64,000 nucleotides of DNA from Pleodorina starrii (lineage: Eukaryota > Chlorophyta > Chlorophyceae > Chlamydomonadales > Volvocaceae), in assembly GCA_030267565.1 (NCBI GenBank), contig BRXU01000004.1, positions 6,259,001-6,323,000 of the forward strand, read 5' to 3'. The notes beneath the pieces were generated by a model. That model was given only the letters and a program-made list of their open reading frames with translations, was not told the origin of the DNA and did no database searches. The translations under genes were made by a program, and so were the position numbers. How positions within the stretch are numbered: position 1 is the first letter of the stretch; each line of letters opens with the position of its first letter. Positions 47,201-54,690 of this stretch are shown in pieces.

Positions 47201-49550
47201 CAGGTGTTGCAGCGTGTCGTGTCGTGCCCTCGTCGGGCCCTCCGTATTGGGGCTCATGTTGTGGTCGGCTGAGGCGGGTCGCTTTCGGGATGTCCAAGAC
47301 CAGCAGAGCGAGCGCCGTTGCGAGAGGCGCAACCGCGCCTTGACTCGTGCTTGGGACGTGTGTGAGCAAACCGGCGAGAACACAGGCACAGACGTGGCCG
47401 TGCACGCGGCGTGCTAATGGTGGTGTGGCCTGCATATCTCGTGAGATGGTGAGGATGCCGGCTGCGAGGTATAGTGCAATGATGTCCCCTGTGATCTGTT
47501 GCCAGCAGATCAGGGTGAGAATGGCGAAGAATGCCAGCTGATGTGCAAGGGGTCCGGGTGCGCTCCATACTTGGCGGGTGCCGACGTGTATGGTGTGTAC
47601 GGCATGTCGTACGGTGCGGAGCAGGGCGGCACCTCGGGGTAGAACTAGTGTTACAAGGATCAGGCGTCCCGCCCAGATCAGGAGGAATGCAGAGAGCAGA
47701 TAGTGGACGACGTCGTTCAGGGGTTGTAGGGCGAGGTTTAGGGCGCTTGGGGTGAATGCGAGGGGCATGAGTAGTATTGTATGGGCGGCTCGAGTCCATT
47801 CGGTGTGTACCCGCCGCGTTCTGTTGGGTTGCAAGGTTTGTCGGACCGCCGCCTTAAGTATGTGTACGAGGTGTATGGCGCTCAGAGCGGCAATGCGTGC
47901 ACAATACATGGCAAGGGCGACGGCCAGGGGCGCCAGTACCATGTAACGATATAACAGGATATGAAACTGTACGTATGCCATCGTTACAAACTGAATCCAG
48001 TGGAGCAGGGTCATGCCTGCCTGGCGCAGCAGCCAGAGGCTGGTCCTGACTACCGCGTTCGGGTTCCGTCGCTCCCGGCCTCTCACGCTGTGTGAGGTGG
48101 GCTCGCGGTTACCATAGATCTGTGCGTCGCTCGCGGCGCACGCACCTCGGTCGGTTTGTGCGGGATCCCACCATGTCCCAGGGCCGGCCCCCCGAGGGGT
48201 GCTGCCGGTCGTCGTGGCACTGTGACTGCCCTGATTGCTGGCCCTCAGGCTGATACTCACGCCTGCCAGGTTGTCGTGTCCTTCTAGTCCGTCTCTAGGG
48301 GGCGGGCCTTCGAGTGCCTTGTGGTGCAGTGGGAGAGAGTCGGCTCGCGCCGTGTGGAGATCAACGCCGTTTGTGGCGAACAGCAGAGGTCTGCTTATGA
48401 ACTGTGGCGGCTGCATATGAGCGGTGCATGGCTGATTCGAACTAAGATGGGGGGGATAGCCGGTATGTAAAGACAGGCTCGTCGGCATCTCTATGGTTGC
48501 CATATGCCCGGCTCTTTCTCCCGTACGCGTGTCGAATGTCCTCATCCACGTATTGCTGCTTTCATGGCTGTTATTTGCTGATTTATATGCCATTCTACTT
48601 AGGTAGGATATGCATCGTGCGTTCCCTGGCATTAATGCGCTCCATTCCGGGCGATGTGGCGGCATGTGGCCCTTCGTCAGCTTGCTGCCGGTTGGCTCCT
48701 TACAGCTCTCGTATCTTTGGTCTAGTTTGCCATTGGTAATTACGTTTTTGGACTTGATAACCATCTCTGTGAGTGCGTCCGTAGCATAGTGTTCCTTCGC
48801 GCCCTGAGTGGTGTCGCCGCTAGATGGTGGCGGAGGCCGTTTCAATACGAGGGAAGTGTTCGAGGTATCGTATGCGTGCTGTCCTATGTCATTGTCTGGG
48901 GTGTCTTGTCGAGGCAGAGGCCCTCCAGGGTCAATTGGGTTGGTGTCCTGGGCGCCTACTTTATGGTTGCTGGCTGAAAGGTGGCAATTCTTGCTGTCAT
49001 ATCGCAAGTCAGTGGTTGCTGTCGGGGTCACTCGTGGGCTGGGCCTGGTTTGCCTTACGCATCGCCGAGTTGAATTACTATGCCAAGCCATATCGCTGCC
49101 TACGTATGCTTCGCTGTGGTAGTTGGTAATCGATAGGGAGATTTGCGCATTGTGGGGCTCATTTAGCTGGGTTATGGTTGCCTGCTTACAGGCATGAGTG
49201 GCTTCCAAGGTGTCTGCTGCGTCGACACGCATTGGTGTAGCTCCGGGGACGTAGAGTCGGTTTATTTCAACACTTAGCTGAGTATGCATCAACGTTGCAG
49301 CGGTCGGTGGTCCGTTGTCGACATTGACCAGGAGAAATTCGCGTCCCTGTTCGTTCGGCTCTTTCAAAAGGCTAACCAGATCTGAAACCGCATTTTTATC
49401 CGCCGACCTCAGCCCTTGGGACTCTGGATCCTTGAGCAGGCCGGCCTTTCGCCGAACCTTAAGCCCATCCATTGTCCCCGCTTCGGTCACGGTGCGGCCA
49501 TAGGCGCCCAAGATGAACACGGTTAGCACGAGCAATCCAAGCATTTGCAT
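38226..49550 (-). CDS. Dualen LINE polyprotein (3,774 aa)
   Basis: ATG at 49550, TAA at 38228-38226, no internal stop. Order by residue: hydrophobic signal or anchor 1-18; low-complexity 20-500; membrane region about 515-755 with six or more hydrophobic segments; Josephin-like cysteine protease about 815-985 (C824, H943, D958); Pro/Arg linker; APE-type endonuclease 1327-1580 (N1335, E1362, D1483 and N1485, D1541, D1571-H1572); RT about 1950-2330 (D2081 in YIDFTSAF, FADD 2187-2190); PCIF1-like region about 3040-3155 (ERFASPLN, LLLLPTA); RNase H about 3265-3420 (YTDGS, DSAAAL, HTGVKYNEEAD); CX2CX7HX4C knuckle at about 3548; restriction-like endonuclease about 3600-3720 (RPDLLLI, HIIEIGY). The element would retrotranspose by target-primed reverse transcription. 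Dualen proteins with APE, RT, RNase H, RLE and a cysteine protease are known; the membrane block and PCIF1-like region are unexpected. RT, APE, RNase H and RLE are certain; the protease class is likely. Confidence 0.95.
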   Translation of the reverse strand: MQMLGLLVLTVFILGAYGRTVTEAGTMDGLKVRRKAGLLKDPESQGLRSADKNAVSDLVSLLKEPNEQGREFLLVNVDNGPPTAATLMHTQLSVEINRLYVPGATPMRVDAADTLEATHACKQATITQLNEPHNAQISLSITNYHSEAYVGSDMAWHSNSTRRCVRQTRPSPRVTPTATTDLRYDSKNCHLSASNHKVGAQDTNPIDPGGPLPRQDTPDNDIGQHAYDTSNTSLVLKRPPPPSSGDTTQGAKEHYATDALTEMVIKSKNVITNGKLDQRYESCKEPTGSKLTKGHMPPHRPEWSALMPGNARCISYLSRMAYKSANNSHESSNTWMRTFDTRTGERAGHMATIEMPTSLSLHTGYPPHLSSNQPCTAHMQPPQFISRPLLFATNGVDLHTARADSLPLHHKALEGPPPRDGLEGHDNLAGVSISLRASNQGSHSATTTGSTPRGAGPGTWWDPAQTDRGACAASDAQIYGNREPTSHSVRGRERRNPNAVVRTSLWLLRQAGMTLLHWIQFVTMAYVQFHILLYRYMVLAPLAVALAMYCARIAALSAIHLVHILKAAVRQTLQPNRTRRVHTEWTRAAHTILLMPLAFTPSALNLALQPLNDVVHYLLSAFLLIWAGRLILVTLVLPRGAALLRTVRHAVHTIHVGTRQVWSAPGPLAHQLAFFAILTLICWQQITGDIIALYLAAGILTISRDMQATPPLARRVHGHVCACVLAGLLTHVPSTSQGAVAPLATALALLVLDIPKATRLSRPQHEPQYGGPDEGTTRHAATPAHTTGTNNAPRRPEDVPWPPPEHPPEQATPTYHEKQRAQMCMIHAINNLLGGPYIDPTHVLSYCRTMTTHMQQQGLHAAAAIWKHAHNPITGHFSTIVLNHYLRHNVRIRDASSNTPHDTHIASVSTELPIRKGDQLDTLWAQLPPHAQSWGFIVHLEGHAVAVRRQHTHWFIIDSQSPRPTQLTTNWPLAHGTIYCLQHRHNSTPCQTHVDLRNVTPPEQWTATLAINTQNGPAATITDTTEPHQTSHDTRTPPEPTPTEALPSPSHEGRATAEHGAPRYTAASPNPTPMEVDDAGSPGTKVHMQPTDPGSPEGPPAHTPADPSPMDTDDAELDAEIPQPPPDAHDAAGAPRPAQQDVPRPRRATANAPEARHADTGRATRRAPTPEAAAPARTSRKRTRRQVGPAPATHTITYHLLRMQGLPIRQGHNRTAADAPDGAETTETSQHNPPNPAPDPVRLAAHGTTRPIPERDAARPRPRKRPAESSPPPQSRPKPKTGPQQQHMTKYAHPKKPKTDTPAAPAKAPAQTASEPPPAAPGAPPIGYLKLVTMNTRGLQGHREGILRLVDDHKPDVLVLTETKLSAHHRRAIASMKHSMQPYQTYLSNRPHVADRANREAGVLIGVAERFSRQGSATAEPIPTELEGYIGHVRIAPPASSALHIIGVYCPSDSTARQRIYEYGRAASAHAKAKGEHLVMAGDWNAVLKASDRSTGICNSDDRAHRCFSTDNNLQPVDTRRREYTYTQTQLGLDTHLSRIDDVLLAPQTTAAVAKEGNAYEQVYDCGGNFDHRPLCTLLPLAGLRLFPAPAAQPPTDLNPSSWSRIQLPILKESKGKARMEMEATLTGAITHLLDALRPAHETITAASTQMERAAGKDQARMILGHLRNHEAVQATNVTSLSQELGTLMLQCLGILESHCQQKPPRSGRLHARRGIGRRLTRLHDEHKALKRDLTQALHPPGAPPNPTKATQQPPSRHPQEATPVPKATDQTPDPPETGTTRQTQGQGDPWDNLETRDLRTAIRSKGDEIRKVVNETRKLHMRRASRRLQRLLTKKPKQAHRQILEPDDQPRGIAAIRHPEDGHLCTDSEGILDALHTHFALLAKPVSGPRTGKYLPGEAPRNYPWEAAGAPDPLRQGLARWDGAPPSLLPGILDPCNFRTCLGHLARNKAPGPDGLPNELLQTLPDDLQTAIHHLITVMWVKAEIPPHWTQSDTVLIPKKGDPLLIKNKRPIALANTLYKLYTSHITLNIVTYSEQAHIFTEAQEGYLRQRNTERQIQNVLHAIEDAGLTGRDLFLLYIDFTSAFNTIDHDKLLMIMYDLGYPDDLIEVVANLYSHAATRIRTEHGCTANIAIERGTIQGDTLSPVLFIIYMEPLLRWLHSGGRGYRYGCLRAEENDRHHFSSGAFADDLVILTNAVSDLRLQCSKIERYARWGALKVNVSKCQIQGILHGRARSDKDLSRGPGTQKYQTALERLLKNQIRIDDTPIPYAPPTQPYKYLGVHITPTLDWAEQVAYVRAEVDRRGRGIQSSLATPDQRINMIRTLIHPFVAYSLPTMAYTPQDIASFDAQIAGIAKRSYGLKMGFPTRAILNPTARLGLGVGTVRTLYAVRAAKTLVLSLNDDGRLGAVTRALLHLQSRYMGTVPAHELKRECKFYTTLKQLALVREAGIELTDKGTAYETTMSSLAHLIGSLNPAAEPKALALLFRCVQPLLELGLDLRALRDQNTGTHIITTDQLQLIGGRNVGSRHRIALNQLSLAMNADPSVRARAPRYRGSTSLPPELRLIPDNPGLTGLTDEAAGPKPIPYGRITKYLAPKPRDPAEAMQTAHADTAPTPPGVITANEATQPTPPGGATADPTTRRSKHRCHARQHQPRRLTDRDRLKAYLLRQNLKPVTGIVDTDAIGWNPRHTPLTIQHCEVLLRHPHHKGLLTRVGSAERLLQMLLGEEPWPAEVPARYGISITQFLFGDQERVACINAEIRKRVAVDKPTPKKQRTIHPPSQGTHRTYYLVDWERTAVTKGALTLYAANGYHPQAVHPHAPPNGTPPQVGLVEVDWAPTEDEGTRLAQQDNWIELLNAFRDRRAQEAGHDPGRAAETRDKHLTDRQQQGRWETECLNTTRGQRLLRQFVEINIQPGNPDKDIYPTGRYTIQIGKHNGPLCGTPWEGDGDIPEGLQTIGLALVYGPQGNCVGQISVCRLRSLWYRYQDAQQNRPEDHARLAARGGFAEDVARLLLRYRNGGGTKLQPVKAANERRLPEALMKRLTTALGATTERFASPLNVADCVDTYYSRFSEDQLFGANHDAYTQPFTGLSIAHPEPTPEEGHHALRWALGWAETVRSESTPTATLLLLPTARTAPYTRYLTHPLVTMIGRIDAFTGTASLYSETLEDTPQPYPMGLTLLLVSNATGRTHAERLRRTLGMPAATAAPMEPSHPWNPPQWVRTRVRSMSDRPPAAAVLSRPCDNLTSAERQAVFRTFHAKQSLRYDSQNAIYTDGSVQKVKDGDEERQILGAAAVDALTNKTLHIDVNAGHHGCQTITRCELSAIHQALYMRRGTPEDNTHLSIWTDSAAALYLIKKMINNPQKLRLSKHKALLEQIVTTLKKRAACNLTTSLLKVKAHTGVKYNEEADKAAVRAARGLAKLDPDALSTTETSDNNPRNQYWWLRKIHGPEKNAGHFANDLNRGIEALVRPETHSGYTNETDYMKFVANTIPDLDINASARTLQRKIGRHKHAKRCFDYLYGQLWNAKLANRFRKSLAPGGPVASGSCPLCHNPDSGGHILGGCRHPRMRALYILRHNQAVQTITSTLARGINGGCYTVMDACPADDRPDYVAGTRLPHWLLPNTPEEERLKMRPDLLLIPSIPLNEAQEAEYMGPPDPSQHTVHIIEIGYTADTNHNQKQHDKAHQHTELAKLLTKEGWKVCYTAQEAISLGFAGTIRKDLRPLLRTLGAGSEAAKTCCNELHDHAVRALNKIVITRRQMERAPHETPQQTGT

Positions 49551-49576
49551 GGTTGAATTGCAGCTTCAAATATAAT

Positions 49577-49652
49577 GTGTCCGACCGAGATTCGAACCGA
49601 CGACCTCTGGATACCTTCATCGCCGACCTACCGACCGAGCGTTTTACCGACA
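49577..49652 (-). other. tRNA-like sequence upstream of the LINE ORF
   Basis: The minus strand has CGCTCGGTCGG (A-box-like, 49631-49641) and GGTTCGAATCTCGG (B-box-like, 49585-49598) at tRNA-like spacing, and TGTC...GACA ends. The arms pair poorly, so it is not a functional tRNA. It is either a tRNA-derived repeat or an internal pol III-type promoter within the LINE leader. Confidence 0.5.
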
Positions 49653-49659
49653 TCAGCGC

Positions 49660-50957
49660 GCACATTCATTTGACGTGTGCGTGGGATGGTTTGTGAGGGG
49701 TAACGGTGATGGTTTTGTGTTCATGGTTTTTATGTGAATGTGCTGCACGCAGCGATGCAGAGAATGGGGTTGGAATGCGCGTGTACCGAATGCGCTGGTG
49801 GCTTTGGACGGCGAAGGATGACGCCATTGCTGTCCTTGGATGGTCAAGGGCGAAAATGCTTTGGGCAACACGTGGGGGTTTCGGAGCCGGACACTTTCTG
49901 CCACTTGAAGGGATTTAGGGTTTTAGTGTAAAACCCTAGAAATAAATAATATAATATAAGATTATCCAATAAGAGTGATACCCACGACCCACGACCCACG
50001 ACCCACGACCCACGACCCACGACCCACGACCCACGACCCACGACCCACGACCCACGACCCACGACCCACGACCCACGACCCACGACCCTACATAACTCGT
50101 ACAGGCTCATTCCTTGCGACGCCCCTCACCATAAGTCGCACTCTACACTATATTGCACACTTGGCGACCAATCCGCTTTACTGCGTTTGTGACGGCCAAG
50201 GCTGATGGTACTTTGCTGAACACCATCCTTTCGTTCATGGGATCGTGCGCTCCTGTTTACTTACGGAGTGCCTTTTTGGGGGGGTTGATTGCGTGAGAAT
50301 TGATTGCTTGCAGCGACTGCTTCAGCCGCCCACCGTTACTTGTTCAGATTCAAAATCGCCTTGCAAATGGCCTACGGGCCTGCTGTCCATCGTCGACACG
50401 CCGGGGCAGGCCATTCTAATGTAAACCTCATATCTATTATGAATGACCCTTCACGCCCGACACCCACTGACGGGCTTCACGGGCTAAGTTTGGACAAATC
50501 ACTCATCACAACCCGCCCAGATCTATTCCCGAATCTACCCGTACACCGAAACCTAAGGCTGGTAGCATGGCACTGCCAGCCAACGAGCGAAGCGGGCCAA
50601 AACGGGCCCCTTTCGTTCACAGGAACGAAAGCCCAAAAATAAGATACGATCACTGCCGGTTTGCCGTCTCCGACCACGCGACGGAAACCTTCGGCCATGC
50701 CCAGTCTGCTGCCGAAGGAACCGACGACCCAAACCGCTGAGCACGAGACCGCTTCTGGCCGGGCTTCAAGGGCATACCTGAGGTGTCATAAGAGGTCCTA
50801 GACACTATTGGTATGGCCTAGTGCATGTTCTTAGTGAGTTGCATACCGTAGCCAAACAGGCAATCAACTGGCCCAAAGTTAATAGCTAGGTACCCACGCA
50901 GCCGGGGTTGTCTGACCAGGACAACTTCCATGGTACACCCAGGATACAACACTCGAC
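49660..50957. other. Intergenic: telomere-like palindrome, (CCCACGA)n, dispersed repeat
   Basis: TAGGGTTTTA-GTG-TAAAACCCTA (49916-49938) joins two telomere-type units head to head. A pure 7-bp array (CCCACGA)n runs at about 49981-50089. 50570-50645 resembles 55925-56025 (GGGCCCCTTTCGT and GAACGAAAGCCCAAAAATAAG). No gene is supported. Confidence 0.7.
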
Positions 50958-51292
50958 GCCCGTCAGTGAACATCAGTTTCCGATCTTTACGGGCACGAAA
51001 TGATGAGCCAAGGAATGACGGCGAAAGAACAACGTGCAAACAAAAAGCTCACAGGTGACGTCATGTCATGCATGCAGTACCGACAGTGCCGTCTTTAACG
51101 CACGATAAAACAAATTCCCGCCAAACGCGACGATGTCGCCCTCGCTCGAGATACGAAACCCCCGCACACACCCACCCACACACGCACACACACACGCGCA
51201 CACACCCCTCTGCACCGAAGCACGATCAACAAGAGTTCGCTGCTGAGGGCAGCTCTGTCCTGCGGAGGCACCCCGCTGAAGCGCTGGACAGC

Positions 51293-54200
51293 TTAGGAGT
51301 ACGGCACCTGGCTCACGGGGCAGCACGTGAAGCCCGGGCCGTACAGCGAATACACGCAGGTGTCGCCGTAGCACAGCTCCGCCGGGGTGGCGCAGCTGCC
51401 GCTGCTCGTGTCGAGCGTCAGGCACAGGCACAGGCCGCCGGCGGGGGTCACGGGGAAGTTCCCTGTGAGCTGGCTGAACGACAGCATGCCTTACTCGGTG
51501 TCCTTCCAGGTCTTGCGGCCGTACGTGGGGAAAACGGCCACGCCGTTGATGGTGGCGGCGCGAATGGGCCGGGGGAAGCGCTCCACGCAGGCACGCTCTG
51601 TGGGGGGGAGCCGAGCAGCCGGACGTTGTTGTAAAGCGGGTGGGGCACCGTAACACAAGAAGCAACCTGAGCGTTCCAGCATCGCATCAGGGATTCGGTA
51701 TCGGCATCAGCAAGGCAGGAGAGCAGCAGCGACAGCAGCAGCAGGCGGCGAGGTGTAGCTCGTTCGTGTGCAACATGGCATGTAAATATTCCAACACAGG
51801 ATTCCAACACACCAGCACTTCGCACCTCCCCCGTGTCACGGCGTCCGCGCAACATTCCTCGATCGCGTTCCGTACACTTCGTGTCGTACTTACCCACGAT
51901 GAACTCGAGCTTGTATATGGTCATGGTCGCGCAGCAGCTGCCACCGGCCACTGCGCCGTCGGCTCGGACCTGCCAGCAGTACGTCTCGTCCGATGACGTG
52001 GCATTGATCGGTCCCACAGGCGGCGTCATCCAGTACGGCGACACGTCTGCCTTGCGGGCACCGCAACTCGAGAAGGGAAACTTCCGTACCAGCACATCGT
52101 TCTCATGTTGTACGGGCGGCTGTGGAGGGCTGGGAGGCGTGGGCGGCCTGGAGGGTTTTGGTGAGCGAGGTGACGGCGGACTGGGGGGAGCGGGCGGGGG
52201 CGACGGTGGAGGGGGTCTGGGCGGCGGGGGGGAAGGCGGCTTTGGCGGGGGCGAGCTGGGAGGGCTGGGGGGTGAGGGTGAGGGCGGGCGAGGGTTGGGG
52301 GGTGAGGGAGAGGGCGGGCGAGGGGTGGGGGGTGAGGTGGCGGGCGGGAGAGGGTGGGGGGGTGAGGGGGAGGGCGGGAGAGGGCTGGGGGGTGAGGGGG
52401 AGGGCGGAGGGGAGGGCGGGAGAGGGGACGGCGGCGGGGAGGGTGCTGGGGGAGAGGGGGATGGAGGGGGGGACGGAGGAGGAGGAGGTGGCGGGGCGGG
52501 AGGGGGTGGCGGGGAGGGAGACGGAGGTTGAGGGAATGGTTTGCTCGGCGGGGGAGTCGGTGCCGGTGAGGGAGATACTCCTGGTCGGCCCGGGGGAGCC
52601 GGTGGGGGAGGTGGGGGCGGTGGGGGAAGCGGTGGCGGTGGGCTGGGTGGCGAGGGTGGCAGAGGCGACGGCGGCGAGGGTGGCAGGGGGGAAGGTGGCG
52701 AAGGTGGCGGAGGGGAAGGGGGCGAAGGTGGCAGGGGGGAAGGTGGCAAAGGTGGCGGGGGGGAAGGTGGCGAAGGTGGCAGCGGGCTGGGTGGTGAGGG
52801 TGGCAGAGGCGAAGGCGGCAAAGGTGGCGGGGGGGAAGGTGGCGAAGGTGGCGGGGGGGAAGGGGGCGAGGGTGGCGGGGGGGAAGGTGGCGAAGGTGGC
52901 GGGGGGGAAGGGGGCGAAGGTGGCGGGGGGGAAGGTGGCAAAGGTGGCGGGGGGGAAGGGGGCGAAGGTGGCGGGATGGAAGGTGGCGAAGGGGGCGGGG
53001 GGGAAGGGGGCGAGGGTGGCGGGGGGGAAGGTGGCGAAGGTGGCGGAGGGGAAGGGGGCGAGGGTGGCGGGGGGGATGGGGGCGAAGGTGGCGGAGGGGA
53101 AGGGGGCGAAGGTGGCGGGGGGGAAGGGGGTGATGGGGGCGAAGGGGGCGGGGGGAAAGGTGGCGAAGGGGGCGGGGGGGAAGGTGGCGAAGGGGGCGGG
53201 GGGGAAGGTGGCGAAGGTGGCGGGGGGGAAGGGGGCGAGGGTGGGGGGGGGAAGGGGGAGAAGGGGGAGAAGGGGGCGAAGGGGGCGGGGGGGAAGGTGG
53301 GGGGGGAAGGGGGAGAAGGGGGCGAAGGGGGCGGGGGGGAAGGTGGCGAAGGTGGCGGAGGGGAAGGGGGCGAAGGGGGCGGGGGGGAAGGGGGCGAAGG
53401 TGGGGGGGGAAGGGGGAGAAGGGGGCGAAGGGGGCGGGGGGGAAGGTGGCGAAGGTGGCGGAGGGGAAGGGGGCGAAGGGGGCGGGGGGGAAGGGGGCGA
53501 AGGGGGCGGGGGGGAAGGGGGCGAAGGGGGCGGGGGCGAGGGGGGCGAAGGGGGCGGGGGGGAAGGGGGCGAAGGGGGCGGGGGGGAAGGGGGCGAAGGT
53601 GGGGGGGGAAGGGGGAGAAGGGGGCGAAGGGGGCGGGGGGGAAGGGGGCGAAGGTGGCGGAGGGGAAGGGGGCGAAGGGGGCGGGGGGGAAGGGGGCGAA
53701 GGGGGCGGGGGGGAAGGGGGCGAAGGGGTCGGGGGCGAGGGGGGCGAAGGGGGCGGGGGGGAAGGGGGGAAAGGTGGCGAGGGCGGCGGGGGGCAGGCCG
53801 AAGATCCGCCGCAGTCGCAGGTTGACCCGGCAACGCATTTCGCATTTTGTGGCCAGTCGCAGTCGTTGATGGCGGCATTCCACTCCAGACCAGGGGTGCA
53901 ATCTACGACAAATGGAACACTATCACCCTGTTAGGGAGGGAGGCACCAGAAGGCTTGCTTATGTGTTGGGCGCATACGGCAGTGGGAAACACGCACGGCC
54001 ATAATACGGTGCCAGTATCAGTATGCAACTTCATAGTTGTGTCGATAAACCCTACAGCACAAGACATACACGATAACAACATGGACGGAAAACATGTCGT
54101 GCCGCTGTGCGACGAGGCAGGAACGGTTACACGAGACAGATGTCGAAAACATGGTTCGCCGCATTAATAAAAGAGACACGCTTACAGAGATGCAGAAAAA

Positions 54201-54377
54201 CCATTTGGTGCAATCGCACGGGTCGGCTTGATTTCTCGTGTATGCGCCGGGGAGGTCGCATAGGCTAGCGGGACACGCCGGCAGCGACAGACATCCGCCA
54301 TGCACGATGCCGGGTGATGTAATGGCCAAAAATACTGTCACAACAGTAGACAGGAGGGCAAGTGGAACGCTCCCCAT
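51293..54377 (-). pseudogene. Pherophorin paralogue, broken
   Basis: Same exon plan as the gene at 24444-26960: 54377-54186 (signal peptide, first CBM14 cysteines), 53927-51894 (second CBM14 half, Pro/Ser repeat, FPFSSCG...YKLEFIV) and 51597-51293. Two lesions are visible. In exon 3 the Tyr codon after GRKTWKDTE is TAA (51491-51493), removing about 65 residues including the CCPVSQVPYS end. The CBM14 half and the pherophorin domain of exon 2 are in different frames, because G-run units such as those near 53231, 53296, 53397 and 53577 shift the frame within the repeat. The frame break could be a homopolymer assembly error; the stop cannot. Splice sites remain (GTAAGT, CACAG). Confidence 0.85.
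51894..53927 (-). repeat. Pro-rich coding minisatellite of the pherophorin pseudogene
   Basis: The central 1.6 kb (about 52130-53790) is an array of 9- to 18-bp units encoding PPSPPPP or, in shifted frames, APFAPFP and RPLPPRPL. All three frames stay open, so frame slips cost no stop codons here. Confidence 0.85.
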
Positions 54378-54690
54378 TTTCGAGGAGTCGAAGCTAAAGT
54401 GCCACTGTCCGTCGCCCTTTTGGAGACGCTACTGTATCGAAGCGACGGAATCGGGAGTAACGGCTTGGCTCGGCAAGTAGATGGCCTACGGTAAAGCGGC
54501 TTGCGTGAGTCAAACAGATTAAGCGGAATCAGAGGAGGGCGCCAGAAACACAGCTGCGTGTCCTGACTTGATGGTAAGGTCTATGATCAATTAGGCAGAC
54601 GACACATCAGCACTCTACATCATCATGTGTATTAACGATCTTGGTACTCGGGTTAAACCAAAAGAGGTTTATGTATGTCCCCGGGACGGA

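Larger units (their letters stand above)
38084..49660 (-). mobile_element. Dualen/RandI-type LINE, apparently intact
   Basis: One minus-strand ORF (49550-38226) combines an APE endonuclease, RT, RNase H and a C-terminal restriction-like endonuclease, the diagnostic pair of endonucleases of Dualen (RandI) LINEs described from Chlamydomonas. The 3' region on the minus strand has CCTTAACCCACGCC (about 38130-38143) and ends in a (TTA)n trinucleotide tail (38084-38107 on plus). The 5' limit is uncertain; a tRNA-like sequence lies about 30-100 bp upstream of the ORF. No target-site duplication was identified. Confidence 0.9.
50958..54690. repeat. Segmental duplication SD2, copy 2
   Basis: Collinear with 24119-27290, same orientation. 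It carries the decayed pherophorin paralogue. The Pro-rich coding repeat is about 0.6 kb longer than in copy 1. Confidence 0.9.

Noticed and set aside
49577..49652. Functional tRNA gene
   Set aside because: A and B boxes are visible, but the acceptor, T and anticodon stems do not pair well enough.
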